A stretch of 64,000 nucleotides of DNA from Melioribacteraceae bacterium (GTDB lineage: Bacteria; Bacteroidota; Ignavibacteria; Ignavibacteriales; Melioribacteraceae), in the NCBI GenBank assembly GCA_021647785.1, contig JAKIUC010000004.1:56543-120542 (forward strand), in the 5' to 3' direction. A program made the translations under genes and the position numbers. Below the pieces are notes generated by a model, which had not been told where the DNA came from, did no database searches, and was given only the letters and a program-made list of their open reading frames with translations. How positions within the stretch are numbered: the stretch's first letter is position 1; the number at the start of each line of letters is the position of its first letter. Shown here piece after piece: positions 17,572 through 27,890 of the stretch.

Positions 17572-18390
17572 ATGAGTAACAGAATTACCCGAATTATTGT
17601 AGCTCTTTTTTCAATTCCATTTTTGTTAGGGCTTTCCTATTGGGGCGGAATTCCTTTCCTAATTTTTATTCTCGCAATTGGGTTGGTTTCGTTTTACGAA
17701 TTTTCAGCAATGGTTAAGAATAAAAATATTTTTCCGTGCTATTTTATTGGGCTTATTTCTGTTGCTCACATTATTCTTAATGCTTACTTCCATTTTTTCC
17801 CTATGGAGATATTTCTCTTATCGTTACTACCGCTTCTTTTAATAGTTGAACTTTTCAGAAATAAAGAATCTGCAATTAATAATATATCTTCTACGCTGTT
17901 GGGCATTCTCTACATGGGGTTTTTCTCTGCTTCCATTATTGGAATAAGAGAATTTTATGTTGATACTCCAACTAACTATTCCAATGGCGGGTTTATTGTA
18001 ATATCCATTTTTATTACTCTTTGGATGACAGACTCAGCCGCATATTTTATTGGAAGTGCTTTTGGGAAGCATAAACTTTTCCCTCGTGTTAGCCCCAAAA
18101 AAAGTTGGGAAGGAGCTATTGCAGGATTTGTTTTTGCTATAATTACAATAGTTGTTTTAAAAGTAGTTCTTTTAACTTTTCTTAATTGGATAGATATCAT
18201 TACATTCGGAATAATCATAGGAATTTTTGGACAAGTGGGTGATTTGGTTGAGTCATTAATTAAACGTGATGCAGGCGTTAAAGATTCATCCAATATTATT
18301 CCTGGGCATGGCGGAATTTTTGATAGATTCGATTCACTCCTTTTTTCTGCTCCAATTATATTTTTATATATGAATTATTTTATAAAATAA
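17572..18390 (+). CDS. cdsA: Phosphatidate cytidylyltransferase
   Basis: The 272-residue membrane enzyme makes CDP-diacylglycerol from phosphatidate and CTP, the branch point of phospholipid synthesis. The diagnostic C-terminal signature is present as GDLVESLIKRDAGVKDSS followed by PGHGGIFDRFDS, and SPKKSWEGAIAGF precedes it. About eight membrane helices are apparent. It is the last gene of the cluster, 5 bp after the DUF2007-like gene. Confidence 0.96.
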   Translation: MSNRITRIIVALFSIPFLLGLSYWGGIPFLIFILAIGLVSFYEFSAMVKNKNIFPCYFIGLISVAHIILNAYFHFFPMEIFLLSLLPLLLIVELFRNKESAINNISSTLLGILYMGFFSASIIGIREFYVDTPTNYSNGGFIVISIFITLWMTDSAAYFIGSAFGKHKLFPRVSPKKSWEGAIAGFVFAIITIVVLKVVLLTFLNWIDIITFGIIIGIFGQVGDLVESLIKRDAGVKDSSNIIPGHGGIFDRFDSLLFSAPIIFLYMNYFIK

Positions 18391-18535
18391 TTTTTGATGC
18401 AAATATGAAAGAGTCCACTTTCGAAAGGTAGTTCCTTTAGTTTTCTTAAATTGCATAAGTTTTTTATACTGAGAATCAGTTTTTATATTTTTGCATCATA
18501 CTAAAACAAAATTATTTTAATAGAAAGGAAATAAA

Positions 18536-18967
18536 ATGTCGCAACACAAAGCTGTATTAAAACAATTAGAAGGAATTACATTTGTTGGTAAAACAGATGA
18601 TACAAATACTTGGTTAACAATTGATGGACCAGCTGCATTTGGCGGAAGTGATGCTTCACTACGCCCTAAAGAACTTTTACTTCTTAGTCTTGCGGGATGC
18701 AGTAGTGCAGATGTGATTACAATTCTTCAAAAAAAGAGAGTAAAATTAGATGATTATCAAATAAATATTACTGCAGAGCAGACTGAAACACATCCAAAAG
18801 TTTACACAAAAATAAACTTGGAATATGTTTTTACGGGTAGCAACATTAAAGAGAAAGATGTTGCACGTGCAATTGAACTCTCTCAAAATGTTTATTGCGG
18901 AGTAACAGCAATGCTGCAAAAATCAATTGAAATTACATACAGTTATAAGATTGTTATTCCTGAATAG
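18536..18967 (+). CDS. OsmC-family peroxiredoxin-like protein
   Basis: The 143-residue protein has the OsmC fold signatures: PKELLLLSLAGCSSADVI with the first redox cysteine, and SQNVYCGVTAMLQKSIEITY with the second. OsmC/YhfA-type proteins reduce organic hydroperoxides with these two cysteines. An AGAAAGGAAATAAA ribosome-binding site precedes the ATG. It appears to be a single-gene unit. Confidence 0.9.
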   Translation: MSQHKAVLKQLEGITFVGKTDDTNTWLTIDGPAAFGGSDASLRPKELLLLSLAGCSSADVITILQKKRVKLDDYQINITAEQTETHPKVYTKINLEYVFTGSNIKEKDVARAIELSQNVYCGVTAMLQKSIEITYSYKIVIPE

Positions 18968-19059
18968 ATTTTACTTTTTAACCCAATTTTATTTCTTAAG
19001 ATTGGACTTCCTTAATTGGAATAGAAGTGCAAGCTTTCCTAAATCTGTATATTTTAAAA

Positions 19060-19080
19060 AGACGGCTCAGTGAGCCGTCT
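19060..19080 (-). terminator. Rho-independent terminator of the FG-GAP protein gene
   Basis: AGACGGCTCA and TGAGCCGTCT form a 10-bp inverted repeat. On the minus strand it is followed by TTTTTAAAAT, so it should terminate the gene at 19129-20730. It may also slow transcripts coming from the OsmC side. Confidence 0.7.
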
Positions 19081-19128
19081 CTATATTATATAAATTCTTT
19101 GCGTCTTTCCGCCTTAGCGGTTTTTCAT

Positions 19129-20730
19129 CTATTTTATCAAATTCATTTTCTTTGAAATAGTTTGATTATTTGCAGTCAATTTATAAATGTAAGTTCCACT
19201 TGCCAAAACTGACGCATCAAAAGTAACTTCATAAGTTCCGGCAGTTCTAACTTCACTATTTATTAGTGAAATAATTTCACGACCAAGAATATCATAAATT
19301 TTTAAGCTTACTTCTGTTTGCTTGTTTAATCCAAATTGAATAGTTGTTGTTGGATTAAATGGATTTGGATAATTTTGAGAAAGATAAAATTCATTAGGTA
19401 CTATCTCCTCATTTACACTTACGCCAACATCATAGTCCAAAATAGCGATAGGTACTCTATTAACTTGATTACCATCAGAGTAAATAACTTCAAGTTCAGG
19501 GTCATCATCCACATTTGCAATTTTAACAATATCGAAACGTTGGTTTGTACCTTCGTGTAGTAACGAATCTATTAATTCGTAAGTATAGCTTGCAGAATCT
19601 GTAATGCTACCACCTTGATATTCAATTCTAATTATTGCACCAAGAGGGGTTGCTGTTCGTGAACCGAAAACTATATCCATCTTTCCATCGTTATCAATAT
19701 CGCCAACTGCTCCACCATTCATTCGCCCAGATTCTCCAATCAATGGACGTAAACTTGCAACTCTGGAAGATTTAAGCGTTTCAAAAACATCCGGCTTAAG
19801 AACATAAAAATTATTATATGATGAAGACCAACCCGCAACAACAATTTCGTCAGAGCCATCTCCATCAATATCCACAGTACTTGCAGACTTCCACGAACCG
19901 CTTGGTACTTTATCAGCCAGTATTACTGGGGCATCCCAAGCTCCGTTCACATATTTAACGATAGTAACAGCACCACTGGAATGAATCATATACATTGCAT
20001 TATCAATAATTGCCATATCGTAAAACGTACTTGCATCTATATCAAGGTCTTTCCCGGAGTGTTCTAAAGTCCAAGTTTCTGAGGCATCGCCATTATCAGG
20101 CACATCACTTACTGAAATTACTCCAAATCGTAATCCATCTTTTCTATCAATAAAGCATAGTTCAAGATCACCATCCGAGTCTATATCAGTTAGCTCAATA
20201 ACAAAAGGACGAACGTTCACATTGTCTTCTTCCACAATTGTCCATTGGCAATTTGGTTTTGAGTTCCCAAAAACATCTACTCCAAGTCCTTCGCTGCCGT
20301 CACCAGGGGCTTCAAAAACTAATATTCTTGGAGGATTAGGATTAGCACCACTCAAATAATTTGCTGGTGCCCAAATTATTTCCGGTTTCCCATCTTGGTC
20401 CCAATCGCCAGTTGTTACAGCACCCCAGCTATTTTGTTGAGGAATATCAATTATGGTTGCCATCCAAACTGAATCCCAAGTACCTGCATCAGGATTAAAT
20501 TCAAATTTATAAATTTTTGGAATTTCTTCGGAACCACCTTGATCGAGCATATTATTAACTGCATAGATTTCAAGCCTTCCATCACCGTCCCAATCAACGC
20601 CAGCAACAATTTCACCAAGCCCAGTATTTTCAATCTCTGGTACGGGAATTTCATAAGTTCGTGTAAAACTTTCTTGAGCAAATAGTGATGTTGTTAAGAA
20701 TAGAATTGCAAAAATTAAAACTGTTTTCAT
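19129..20730 (-). CDS. Secreted FG-GAP/VCBS-repeat protein with T9SS sorting domain
   Basis: The 533-residue protein has a signal peptide (cleavage near SLFAQ) and several FG-GAP/VCBS-type repeats with calcium-binding-like loops such as DWDGDGRLE, DWDQDGKPE, DIDSDGDLE, DIDGDGSDE and DIDNDGKMD, which fold as a beta-propeller. The C-terminus carries YLSQNYPNPFNPTTTIQFGL and ends SKKMNLIK, a type A sorting signal for T9SS export to the cell surface. The ligand is unknown. It is monocistronic with a terminator downstream. Confidence 0.9.
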   Translation of the reverse strand: MKTVLIFAILFLTTSLFAQESFTRTYEIPVPEIENTGLGEIVAGVDWDGDGRLEIYAVNNMLDQGGSEEIPKIYKFEFNPDAGTWDSVWMATIIDIPQQNSWGAVTTGDWDQDGKPEIIWAPANYLSGANPNPPRILVFEAPGDGSEGLGVDVFGNSKPNCQWTIVEEDNVNVRPFVIELTDIDSDGDLELCFIDRKDGLRFGVISVSDVPDNGDASETWTLEHSGKDLDIDASTFYDMAIIDNAMYMIHSSGAVTIVKYVNGAWDAPVILADKVPSGSWKSASTVDIDGDGSDEIVVAGWSSSYNNFYVLKPDVFETLKSSRVASLRPLIGESGRMNGGAVGDIDNDGKMDIVFGSRTATPLGAIIRIEYQGGSITDSASYTYELIDSLLHEGTNQRFDIVKIANVDDDPELEVIYSDGNQVNRVPIAILDYDVGVSVNEEIVPNEFYLSQNYPNPFNPTTTIQFGLNKQTEVSLKIYDILGREIISLINSEVRTAGTYEVTFDASVLASGTYIYKLTANNQTISKKMNLIK

Positions 20731-20931
20731 TTTATCTCCATATTTGTGTTTGTGTGATTTTTAACTTAATGAAAAATTATTCAAAATAAAAGAGTTCTTG
20801 GAAGCAATGACAATTATTATTTTGTTCCACCATTACCGTATGATTATTGAAAGAAACGACTGATTCTTTGTTTAAATATCGTTAATTTCAAATCAAGATT
20901 TTTATTATTTAGAATATAAACATGGCTTACA

Positions 20932-23028
20932 ATGTACAAAATTTCATTAACATCTCTTTTTTTAATTTTCATACTTAGCTGTAATGCCCTTCCTGTAAGG
21001 AATAGTATAAAAGTTCAGTCACCTTCTAAAAATATTGAGGTTGCTTTTCAATTACTGCATGATGGTACCCCAACCTACATTGTTGATTTTAATGATGAGA
21101 GGATAATTGATACATCCAGACTTGGGTTTGATTTCAAAAGGATTGCATCAATTAAAAATAATTTTAAAATAGTTAATATTGAACAAAACAGTTTTAGCGA
21201 AACATGGGAAATGCCTTGGGGTGAAACGAAAGAAGTAATCAACAACTACAATGAAATTATAGTTACTCTACAAAATTCAGAAATTGAAATCTCTAATTTT
21301 GTAATTCACTTCCGTGTGTATGATGATGGGATTGGCTTTAGGTATGAGTTTCCGCAATTAAATGATATTGATTCGATAACAATACTTGATGAAAATACGG
21401 AGTTCAATTTAACTGGAAATCACACTACTTGGTGGATACCTGGTGATTGGGATATTTATGAACATCTATACAGTGAGACAAAATTCACAGATATAGACGC
21501 ACTCTCAAAAGCAAACCATAGTAACCTTGCACAAACTTATATTCCGGAAAATGCTGTTAATACACCAGTAACCATGCGGACTGTGGATGGAATTCACTTA
21601 AGTTTCCACGAAGCAAACCTTACTAATTATCCTGGGATGACATTAAAAATAGAGAAAGATAATTTACTAATGAAGAGTGGGTTAGTTGGCTCGCAAAGAC
21701 TTGGATATAAAGCAAAGGTGGAATTACCATTTAAAACTCCATGGCGAACAATTCAGATAACTAAAAAAGCAACAGAACTTATTGACTCAAAATTAATTGT
21801 TAATTTAAATGAACCTAATAGACTTGGGGATGTTAGCTGGTTTAAGCCAACAAAATATATGGGTATTTGGTGGGAGATGCATGTTGGTAAATCGCAGTGG
21901 AGTTATACCCGTAATGGGAAACCACATGGAGAGCATGGAGCAACTACCGAGAATGCAAAAGAGTTTATTGATTTTGCATCGGCAAATGGAATTGGCAGCG
22001 TGCTTGTTGAAGGTTGGAATACTGGTTGGGAACATTGGATTGGCTTTGAGGAGAGAGAGGGAGTGTTTGACTTTGTAACTTCATATCCAGATTATGATTT
22101 AGAAGAAGTAGTACGTTATGGAAGAGAGAAAGGTGTTGAAATAATTATGCATCATGAAACTTCTGCTGCACCGAGAACTTATGAACAGCAGCTTGATACT
22201 GCATTTGCATTGATGCAGAGACTTGGTATTCATTCAGTAAAAACTGGCTATGTCGGGAAGATTATTCCAAAAGGTGAATTCCATCATGGGCAGTGGATGG
22301 TTAATCATTTTCGCAAAGTGATTGAAACAGCAGCAAAATATGAAATTGCAATTAATGCTCATGAGCCAATAAAAGCTACTGGCATTAGACGAACGTACCC
22401 CAATGCAATTACTCGTGAAGGTTTGCGTGGTCAGGAGTTTAATGCTTGGGCATCCGATGGAGGTAACCCTCCAAATCACTTGCCAACAGTGGCTTTTACA
22501 CGTATGCTTGCAGGTCCAATTGATTTTACTCCGGGAGTGTTTAATATAAAATTAGAACCTTATAAAAAGGAGAATCAAATTAATACAACTCTTGCTCATC
22601 AGCTTGCTCTTTATGTTGTAATTTATAGTCCACTCCAAATGGCGTGCGATTTAATTGTGAATTATGAAAACCAACCAGCGTTCCAGTTTATTAGTGATGT
22701 AGGAGTTGATTGGGAAAAGAGCATTACTCTAAATGGTGAGGTAGGAGAATTTGTAACAATAGCGAGGGAAGAAAAAAATAGTGGGAAGTGGTTCTTAGGC
22801 AGTATCACTAATGAAGAAGCACGAAGTATTAAAATCAATTTTGAGTTTCTAAATTCAGAAATAGAATATGAAGCAACAATATATAAAGATGGTGAAAATG
22901 CACACTGGAATGATAACCCAACTGAGATTGAAATATCAAAAATGAAAATTGATAATGGAAGTATTAAAGAGTTTAAGTTAGCTCCCGGTGGGGGAATTGC
23001 TATAAGTTTAATTCCAATAAAAGATTAA
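20932..23028 (+). CDS. Glycoside hydrolase family 97, lipoprotein
   Basis: The 698-residue protein begins with a lipoprotein signal (lipobox FILSC, Cys17). An N-terminal beta-sandwich is followed by a TIM barrel from about residue 290 with family hallmarks KYMGIWWEMHVGKSQW, VLVEGWNTGWE, SVKTGYVGKI and NAHEPIKATGIRRTYPN. From family knowledge, VKTGYVG with multiple glutamates fits the inverting alpha-glucosidase (SusB-like) branch, whereas retaining members carry a nucleophile Asp there. It would release sugars from alpha-glucans or related glycans at the cell envelope. The aldo/keto reductase gene follows 41 bp later. Confidence 0.92.
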   Translation: MYKISLTSLFLIFILSCNALPVRNSIKVQSPSKNIEVAFQLLHDGTPTYIVDFNDERIIDTSRLGFDFKRIASIKNNFKIVNIEQNSFSETWEMPWGETKEVINNYNEIIVTLQNSEIEISNFVIHFRVYDDGIGFRYEFPQLNDIDSITILDENTEFNLTGNHTTWWIPGDWDIYEHLYSETKFTDIDALSKANHSNLAQTYIPENAVNTPVTMRTVDGIHLSFHEANLTNYPGMTLKIEKDNLLMKSGLVGSQRLGYKAKVELPFKTPWRTIQITKKATELIDSKLIVNLNEPNRLGDVSWFKPTKYMGIWWEMHVGKSQWSYTRNGKPHGEHGATTENAKEFIDFASANGIGSVLVEGWNTGWEHWIGFEEREGVFDFVTSYPDYDLEEVVRYGREKGVEIIMHHETSAAPRTYEQQLDTAFALMQRLGIHSVKTGYVGKIIPKGEFHHGQWMVNHFRKVIETAAKYEIAINAHEPIKATGIRRTYPNAITREGLRGQEFNAWASDGGNPPNHLPTVAFTRMLAGPIDFTPGVFNIKLEPYKKENQINTTLAHQLALYVVIYSPLQMACDLIVNYENQPAFQFISDVGVDWEKSITLNGEVGEFVTIAREEKNSGKWFLGSITNEEARSIKINFEFLNSEIEYEATIYKDGENAHWNDNPTEIEISKMKIDNGSIKEFKLAPGGGIAISLIPIKD

Positions 23029-23069
23029 AAAGAAAAAGGAAAAATTTTAGTTATTAATTTGGAGGAATA

Positions 23070-24062
23070 ATGGAATATAGATATTTAGGAAAGTCTGGTC
23101 TTAGAGTTTCAGCATTATCACTTGGAACATGGGTAACTTTTAACGACCAAATAGCTGATGATACAGCATACGACTGTATGGTTGCAGCTTATGATAGTGG
23201 AGTTAACTTCTTCGACAATGCAGAGGTTTATTCAAATGGTGAAGCTGAGAAGATGATGGGACGTGTACTTAAACGTACTGAATGGAAACGTTCAGATTTA
23301 GTTCTATCCACAAAAATATTTTGGGGCGGAAAGGGAATAAACGATAGAGGTCTTTCGCGCAAACATATTTTGGAAGGGACTGATGCCTCGTTAAAAAGAA
23401 TTGGAACTGACTATGTTGACTTAATATTTTGTCACAGACCAGATTTGGATACTCCAATAGAGGAGACTGTGCGGGCAATGAACCATGTTATAAATCAAGG
23501 CAAGGCTCTCTATTGGGGAACAAGTGAGTGGTCAGCACTTCAAATTATGGAAGCATATCAAATTGCAAAGCGTGAACATTTAATTACACCGCTAATGGAA
23601 CAACCAGAGTATAATATGCTTCATCGTGAAAAAGTTGAAAAAGAATTTATGCATCTTTATTCTGAGATTGGATTGGGAACAACAATTTGGTCGCCATTAA
23701 AGAGCGGAATACTTACAGGAAAGTATAACAACGGAATGCTTGATAATACAAGGCTTTCATTACCTGGCTACGAATGGCTAAAAGAAAGGTTGTTTTCAGA
23801 AGAAGGGAAAAAGGATATTGCAAAAGTTGTTGAGTTAACTAAACTTGCGGAAGAGCTTGGCATTACTATGGCACAACTTGCACTGGCATGGACTCTGAAA
23901 AACAAAAATGTAAGCACAGTAATTACTGGGGCTTCATCAGCAAAGCAAGTAAAAGAAAATATGAAAGTTTTAGACTTTGTTAGTTTACTAACAGAAGATA
24001 TTATTGAAAAAATTGAAAAGATTTTGAATAACAAACCAAAGCAAGAGGTTGATTTGAAGTGA
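23070..24062 (+). CDS. Aldo/keto reductase, Kv-beta-like
   Basis: The 330-residue NADPH-dependent oxidoreductase has the AKR tetrad: Asp in [12 protein letters not shown], Tyr in the same segment, Lys in [10 protein letters not shown], and His in [24 protein letters not shown] and [16 protein letters not shown] form the cofactor end of the barrel. The sequence is close to the voltage-gated potassium channel beta-subunit class (AKR6-like). It is preceded by TTGGAGGAATA, a strong ribosome-binding site, and lies 41 bp behind GH97, probably in the same transcript. Confidence 0.92.
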   Translation: MEYRYLGKSGLRVSALSLGTWVTFNDQIADDTAYDCMVAAYDSGVNFFDNAEVYSNGEAEKMMGRVLKRTEWKRSDLVLSTKIFWGGKGINDRGLSRKHILEGTDASLKRIGTDYVDLIFCHRPDLDTPIEETVRAMNHVINQGKALYWGTSEWSALQIMEAYQIAKREHLITPLMEQPEYNMLHREKVEKEFMHLYSEIGLGTTIWSPLKSGILTGKYNNGMLDNTRLSLPGYEWLKERLFSEEGKKDIAKVVELTKLAEELGITMAQLALAWTLKNKNVSTVITGASSAKQVKENMKVLDFVSLLTEDIIEKIEKILNNKPKQEVDLK

Positions 24063-24071
24063 TGTTATTTA

Positions 24072-24101
24072 GTGATGCTACTTCAAGCATAGTAGCATCA
24101 C
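24072..24101. terminator. Hairpin between convergent genes
   Basis: GTGATGCTAC (24072-24081) and GTAGCATCAC (24092-24101) form a perfect 10-bp stem with a 10-nt loop just after the aldo/keto reductase stop. There is no T-run, so it is only a probable terminator. Confidence 0.5.
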
Positions 24102-24259
24102 CCATTACGAAACTAAAAAGTTTAAAGCCAATATACCAAAGCTACACTAATAAATGCTGCAACTGAAATTAATATTTCCTATAATATCCAATGCTGGTTA
24201 GTTTCAATTAGTGTATTTCCCATAAATTATTTTTTTGTTTTTACTTAGTTACAAAAGTT

Positions 24260-25258
24260 TTATAAACTCCAGCCGAATGTAGTTTGAATTACATAGTCGG
24301 TTGTTTCAGCACTCTTAATAGGATTACTATCATAGTTGAGTGTGTAACCAATCTTTATATAAAAGTCGCTGCCAAGCAAATCATATTTCAAATCAACTTT
24401 AAAATCATTTCTTAATCTATCACCCTCATTTAAATTTTTATATGCAACTGTACTTGTAAGCAGACTCAAATCACCAAAATCAAACATATTCAATTCTGCA
24501 CTCAAGAATATTTCACTGCTATTTCTACCTTTTAAAGTCGGATCAGTATAGTTTTCAAAGTTTCCTGAAACTCCACCACCTATTGATAGATATACTGAAT
24601 TATTGTGAATAATATAATTACCAAATCCAATTTTTGGTGTTGAACGTAGCTTTAATTTTTGCTCATCATTCTGTAAAAAATCTGAAGAAGCTGATATAAA
24701 CCAATCCTTCAAAAGGAAATATATATAAGACATTTTCCCATCTATACGCTTAGTTTGATCAGCATCAGTTTGTTCACTATATACAGCATCAAATGAAGCA
24801 TCAGCTTTCCAGTTTTGTGCAAAATAGCCAAGACTACTTCTCATATTAAACTGACGTAGTTTATTTGATTTTGTAAGATTAACACCAATTCCAATTGATG
24901 CAGATAATCGCCCAAGGAATGTATCATCAAGAGATTCAATTGCAACAATATTGTCTGTAGTTTTTATATATAGTGCATCATTAGTCCCATATAGCTTACC
25001 AACAAGGCGTTCACCATTAGATAAAGAAACAATGAAATTATTTTTACTATGGATAGCAAAAATTTTATCCCACTCAATTTTAAAATCACTATCACTATAT
25101 TCTGTTTCGATAGTTATAACTCCTCTATCCATATTTTTTATTTCCCCAGAAATAATTTCTCCATTTGTTGTAATGAGAGTATCAGTCTGTGCTGAGATGG
25201 AAGCAGCAAGTATTAAAAGCAAAACAAAAATTTTGTTTGATATATTTTTCATATTCAT
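24260..25258 (-). CDS. DUF481 outer-membrane beta-barrel protein
   Basis: The 332-residue protein has a signal peptide (cleavage near SISAQ). Residues 25-115 form a small beta domain with repeated TTNGEIISGEIKNMDRGVI-like strands, and the rest alternates aromatic beta strands as in DUF481 barrels, ending VIQTTFGWSL. DUF481 proteins are predicted outer-membrane proteins of unknown cargo. It is transcribed alone on the minus strand, divergent from tdh. Confidence 0.8.
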   Translation of the reverse strand: MNMKNISNKIFVLLLILAASISAQTDTLITTNGEIISGEIKNMDRGVITIETEYSDSDFKIEWDKIFAIHSKNNFIVSLSNGERLVGKLYGTNDALYIKTTDNIVAIESLDDTFLGRLSASIGIGVNLTKSNKLRQFNMRSSLGYFAQNWKADASFDAVYSEQTDADQTKRIDGKMSYIYFLLKDWFISASSDFLQNDEQKLKLRSTPKIGFGNYIIHNNSVYLSIGGGVSGNFENYTDPTLKGRNSSEIFLSAELNMFDFGDLSLLTSTVAYKNLNEGDRLRNDFKVDLKYDLLGSDFYIKIGYTLNYDSNPIKSAETTDYVIQTTFGWSL

Positions 25259-25435
25259 TCGTATCTATTTTTTTTGATTGCCAAAATAAGTAATTCGTTT
25301 AATAAAAACAGATAGTCTAACAGCAAAATTAGATTCCATTTTTCAACGTTATCATATTGCTTGTTAAAAAAAATATAACGAAGTTGATAAAGAAATTGAA
25401 AATTAAATTAGCAAAAATTTATTGATGGATTTTAA

Positions 25436-26458
25436 ATGAAAGCAATAGTGAAAAAATTTCCGCAGAAAGGTCTTTGGCTCGATGAAGTGGAAAAACCTAA
25501 AATTGGAAGTAATGAACTTTTAATTAAAATTAGAAAAACCGCAATTTGCGGAACAGACTATCACATCTACAAATGGGATGAATGGAGCCAGAACACAATC
25601 AAAACCCCTATGGTTATTGGGCATGAGTATGTTGGAGAAGTTGCTGAAAAAGGGGAGAATGTTCTTGCTTTTCAAGTTGGTGATAGAATTGTTGGCGAAG
25701 GACATTTAATTTGCGGAAAGTGTAGAAACTGTCGCAGAGGAATGTCGCACGTTTGTGAAAGTACCATTGGCATTGGTGTAAACATAGATGGAGCATTTTC
25801 AGAGTATCTAAAAATACCAGCATCAAATGCTCTTAAATTGAATGATAGAATATCGGACGATATTGCCGCACTAATGGACCCCTTTGGAAATGCAACACAC
25901 ACAGCTTTGTCATTCCCTTTGTTGGGCGAAGATGTTCTCGTTACTGGTGCTGGTCCAATTGGGTGTATGGCAATTGCAGTCTGTAAACATGCGGGTGCAA
26001 GGCATGTTGTAGTATCGGACGTGAATGATGGGAAATTGGAACTTGCAAAAAAAATGGGTGCAACAAGAGTCTTTAATCCAACGAAGGAGGATATTAAAAA
26101 GATTAGGGACGAGGAAGATATTCATCACGGTTTTGATGTTGGGCTTGAGATGTCGGGTGCTCCATCAGCACTTAATCTTATGATTGAAGAGATGTACAAT
26201 GGTGGAAAGATAGCACTACTTGGAATTTTACCGAGTAACACACAAATACATTGGGATAAAGTAATATTTAAGGGGCTTGAGTTAAGAGGAATTTACGGCA
26301 GAAAAATGTATGAGACATGGTACAAAATGGAACAAATGTTATATAGCGGATTGGACTTATCTCCAGTAATAACACACCATTTCCATTATACCGATTTCCA
26401 AAAAGGATTTGATGCAATGGAGAGTGGAGAAGCAAGCAAAGTGATTTTAGATTGGTAG
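25436..26458 (+). CDS. tdh: L-threonine 3-dehydrogenase
   Basis: The 340-residue zinc-dependent enzyme oxidises L-threonine to 2-amino-3-ketobutyrate with NAD+. Visible are the catalytic zinc region [14 protein letters not shown] and IGHEYVGEV, the structural zinc cysteines [15 protein letters not shown], and the nucleotide fold [13 protein letters not shown]. Length and motifs match Tdh rather than general alcohol dehydrogenases. The next gene, kbl, encodes the enzyme that uses its unstable product, so the pair forms the threonine-to-glycine route. Confidence 0.95.
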   Translation: MKAIVKKFPQKGLWLDEVEKPKIGSNELLIKIRKTAICGTDYHIYKWDEWSQNTIKTPMVIGHEYVGEVAEKGENVLAFQVGDRIVGEGHLICGKCRNCRRGMSHVCESTIGIGVNIDGAFSEYLKIPASNALKLNDRISDDIAALMDPFGNATHTALSFPLLGEDVLVTGAGPIGCMAIAVCKHAGARHVVVSDVNDGKLELAKKMGATRVFNPTKEDIKKIRDEEDIHHGFDVGLEMSGAPSALNLMIEEMYNGGKIALLGILPSNTQIHWDKVIFKGLELRGIYGRKMYETWYKMEQMLYSGLDLSPVITHHFHYTDFQKGFDAMESGEASKVILDW

Positions 26459-26483
26459 GCTTCGTTCAAAAAACGAACTACGC

Positions 26484-26592
26484 CCACCAGGGTAGGCTAA
26501 GTTAAAAAGGTGAACATGTCCACCAGTGTGGGATAAGTTGAAAAGGTGAATTTCATTTACCAAGATAGACTAATCAAGTGGTCATTTAAATT
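26484..26592. repeat. Degenerate tandem repeat between tdh and kbl
   Basis: Three imperfect units of 36-37 bp start near 26484, 26520 and 26557. They share CCACCAGnGTnGG, then ATAAGTTnAAAAGGTGAA-like sequence. They are non-coding, and no obvious hairpin explains them. Confidence 0.5.
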
Positions 26593-26685
26593 TGATGTAG
26601 ATAAGTTGCTTTGTAACGTCAGCTAGAAATAAATATATATAAAAATTGTGTGTAGCTCTGCATTAAAAAAATAATAGGAGTAAAA

Positions 26686-27885
26686 ATGTTTGATAAAAAC
26701 AGAGAAAGATATTTAGCAGAATTAGAAGAAATTAAAAAAGCTGGATTGTATAAAAATGAAAGAGTAATAACCACAGCCCAAGGAGTTGAAATTGAAACAA
26801 AAGAGGGAGGTGCTGTTCTCAACTTTTGTGCAAATAATTATCTCGGTTTATCGAACAACCCAAGATTAATTGATGCTGCAAAAAAAGCAATGGACGAGTG
26901 GGGATTCGGACTATCCTCTGTTCGTTTTATATGCGGCACACAAGATTTACACAAACAACTTGAAGCAAAATTATCAGAGTTTCTTGGAACTGAAGATACA
27001 ATTCTTTTCTCATCTGCATTTGATGCTAATGCAGCAGTCTTTGAGCCATTGCTCGGAGCAGAGGATGCAATAGTTTCAGATGAACTAAATCATGCATCAA
27101 TAATTGATGGAGTCCGTCTCTGCAAAGCTCAACGCTTCCGCTATAAAAACAATGATATGTCAAATTTGGAAGAACAACTTAAAGCAGCATCCAATTGCAA
27201 TACAGTTTTAATAGTTACAGATGGTGTCTTTTCAATGGATGGAATAATTGCACAAGTAGATAAAATATGCGACCTTGCAGATAAATATGGTGCGATTGTA
27301 ATGGTTGATGATTCCCACGCAACAGGGTTCCTCGGTGCTACTGGTAAGGGGAGTTATGAATATTCCAATGCAGTTGGACGAGTAGATATTATTAGTACAA
27401 CATTTGGTAAAGCACTAGGTGGTGCTTCGGGCGGCTGCATTTCCGGAAGGAAAGAAGTTGTGGATATGCTACGTCAGCGTGCACGTCCATATCTATTTTC
27501 AAATTCTATTGCCCCTGCAATAGCTGGTGCAACACTCGAGGTTTTGGATATGCTTCAATCATCCTCTGAGCTACGCAATAGAGTTATGAAAAGCACTCAG
27601 CGTTTTAGAAAAGGTATAACAGAGGCTGGTTTCAGAATAGTTGAAAGTGAACATCCAATAGTTCCCATAATGCTTGGACATTTAGAGAATGATGCACTAC
27701 TCTCACAACAGTTTGCAAATAAATTACTTGATGAAGGAATTTATGTTATTGGATTTTATTTCCCAGTAGTTCCAAAAGGGAAGGCTCGTATTAGAGTTCA
27801 AATAAGTGCAGCTCATACTGACGAGCATATCGATTTTGCAATTAGTAAATTTACTAAAGCTGGTAAGGAGTTGGGAATTATATAA
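26686..27885 (+). CDS. kbl: Glycine C-acetyltransferase (2-amino-3-ketobutyrate CoA ligase)
   Basis: The 399-residue PLP enzyme splits 2-amino-3-ketobutyrate with CoA into glycine and acetyl-CoA. Family signatures are CANNYLGLSNNPRLI, VRFICGTQDLHKQLE, VDDSHATGFLG and the PLP lysine in STTFGKALGGASGG. Its length equals that of typical Kbl. ATAGGAGTAAAA is its ribosome-binding site. It lies 227 bp after tdh, a long gap containing tandem repeats, and ends 5 bp from the convergent carbonic anhydrase gene. Confidence 0.96.
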   Translation: MFDKNRERYLAELEEIKKAGLYKNERVITTAQGVEIETKEGGAVLNFCANNYLGLSNNPRLIDAAKKAMDEWGFGLSSVRFICGTQDLHKQLEAKLSEFLGTEDTILFSSAFDANAAVFEPLLGAEDAIVSDELNHASIIDGVRLCKAQRFRYKNNDMSNLEEQLKAASNCNTVLIVTDGVFSMDGIIAQVDKICDLADKYGAIVMVDDSHATGFLGATGKGSYEYSNAVGRVDIISTTFGKALGGASGGCISGRKEVVDMLRQRARPYLFSNSIAPAIAGATLEVLDMLQSSSELRNRVMKSTQRFRKGITEAGFRIVESEHPIVPIMLGHLENDALLSQQFANKLLDEGIYVIGFYFPVVPKGKARIRVQISAAHTDEHIDFAISKFTKAGKELGII

Positions 27886-27890
27886 ACTGG

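Noticed and set aside
26484..26592. CRISPR array
   Set aside because: There are only three imperfect units with no distinct spacers, and no cas genes are in the window.
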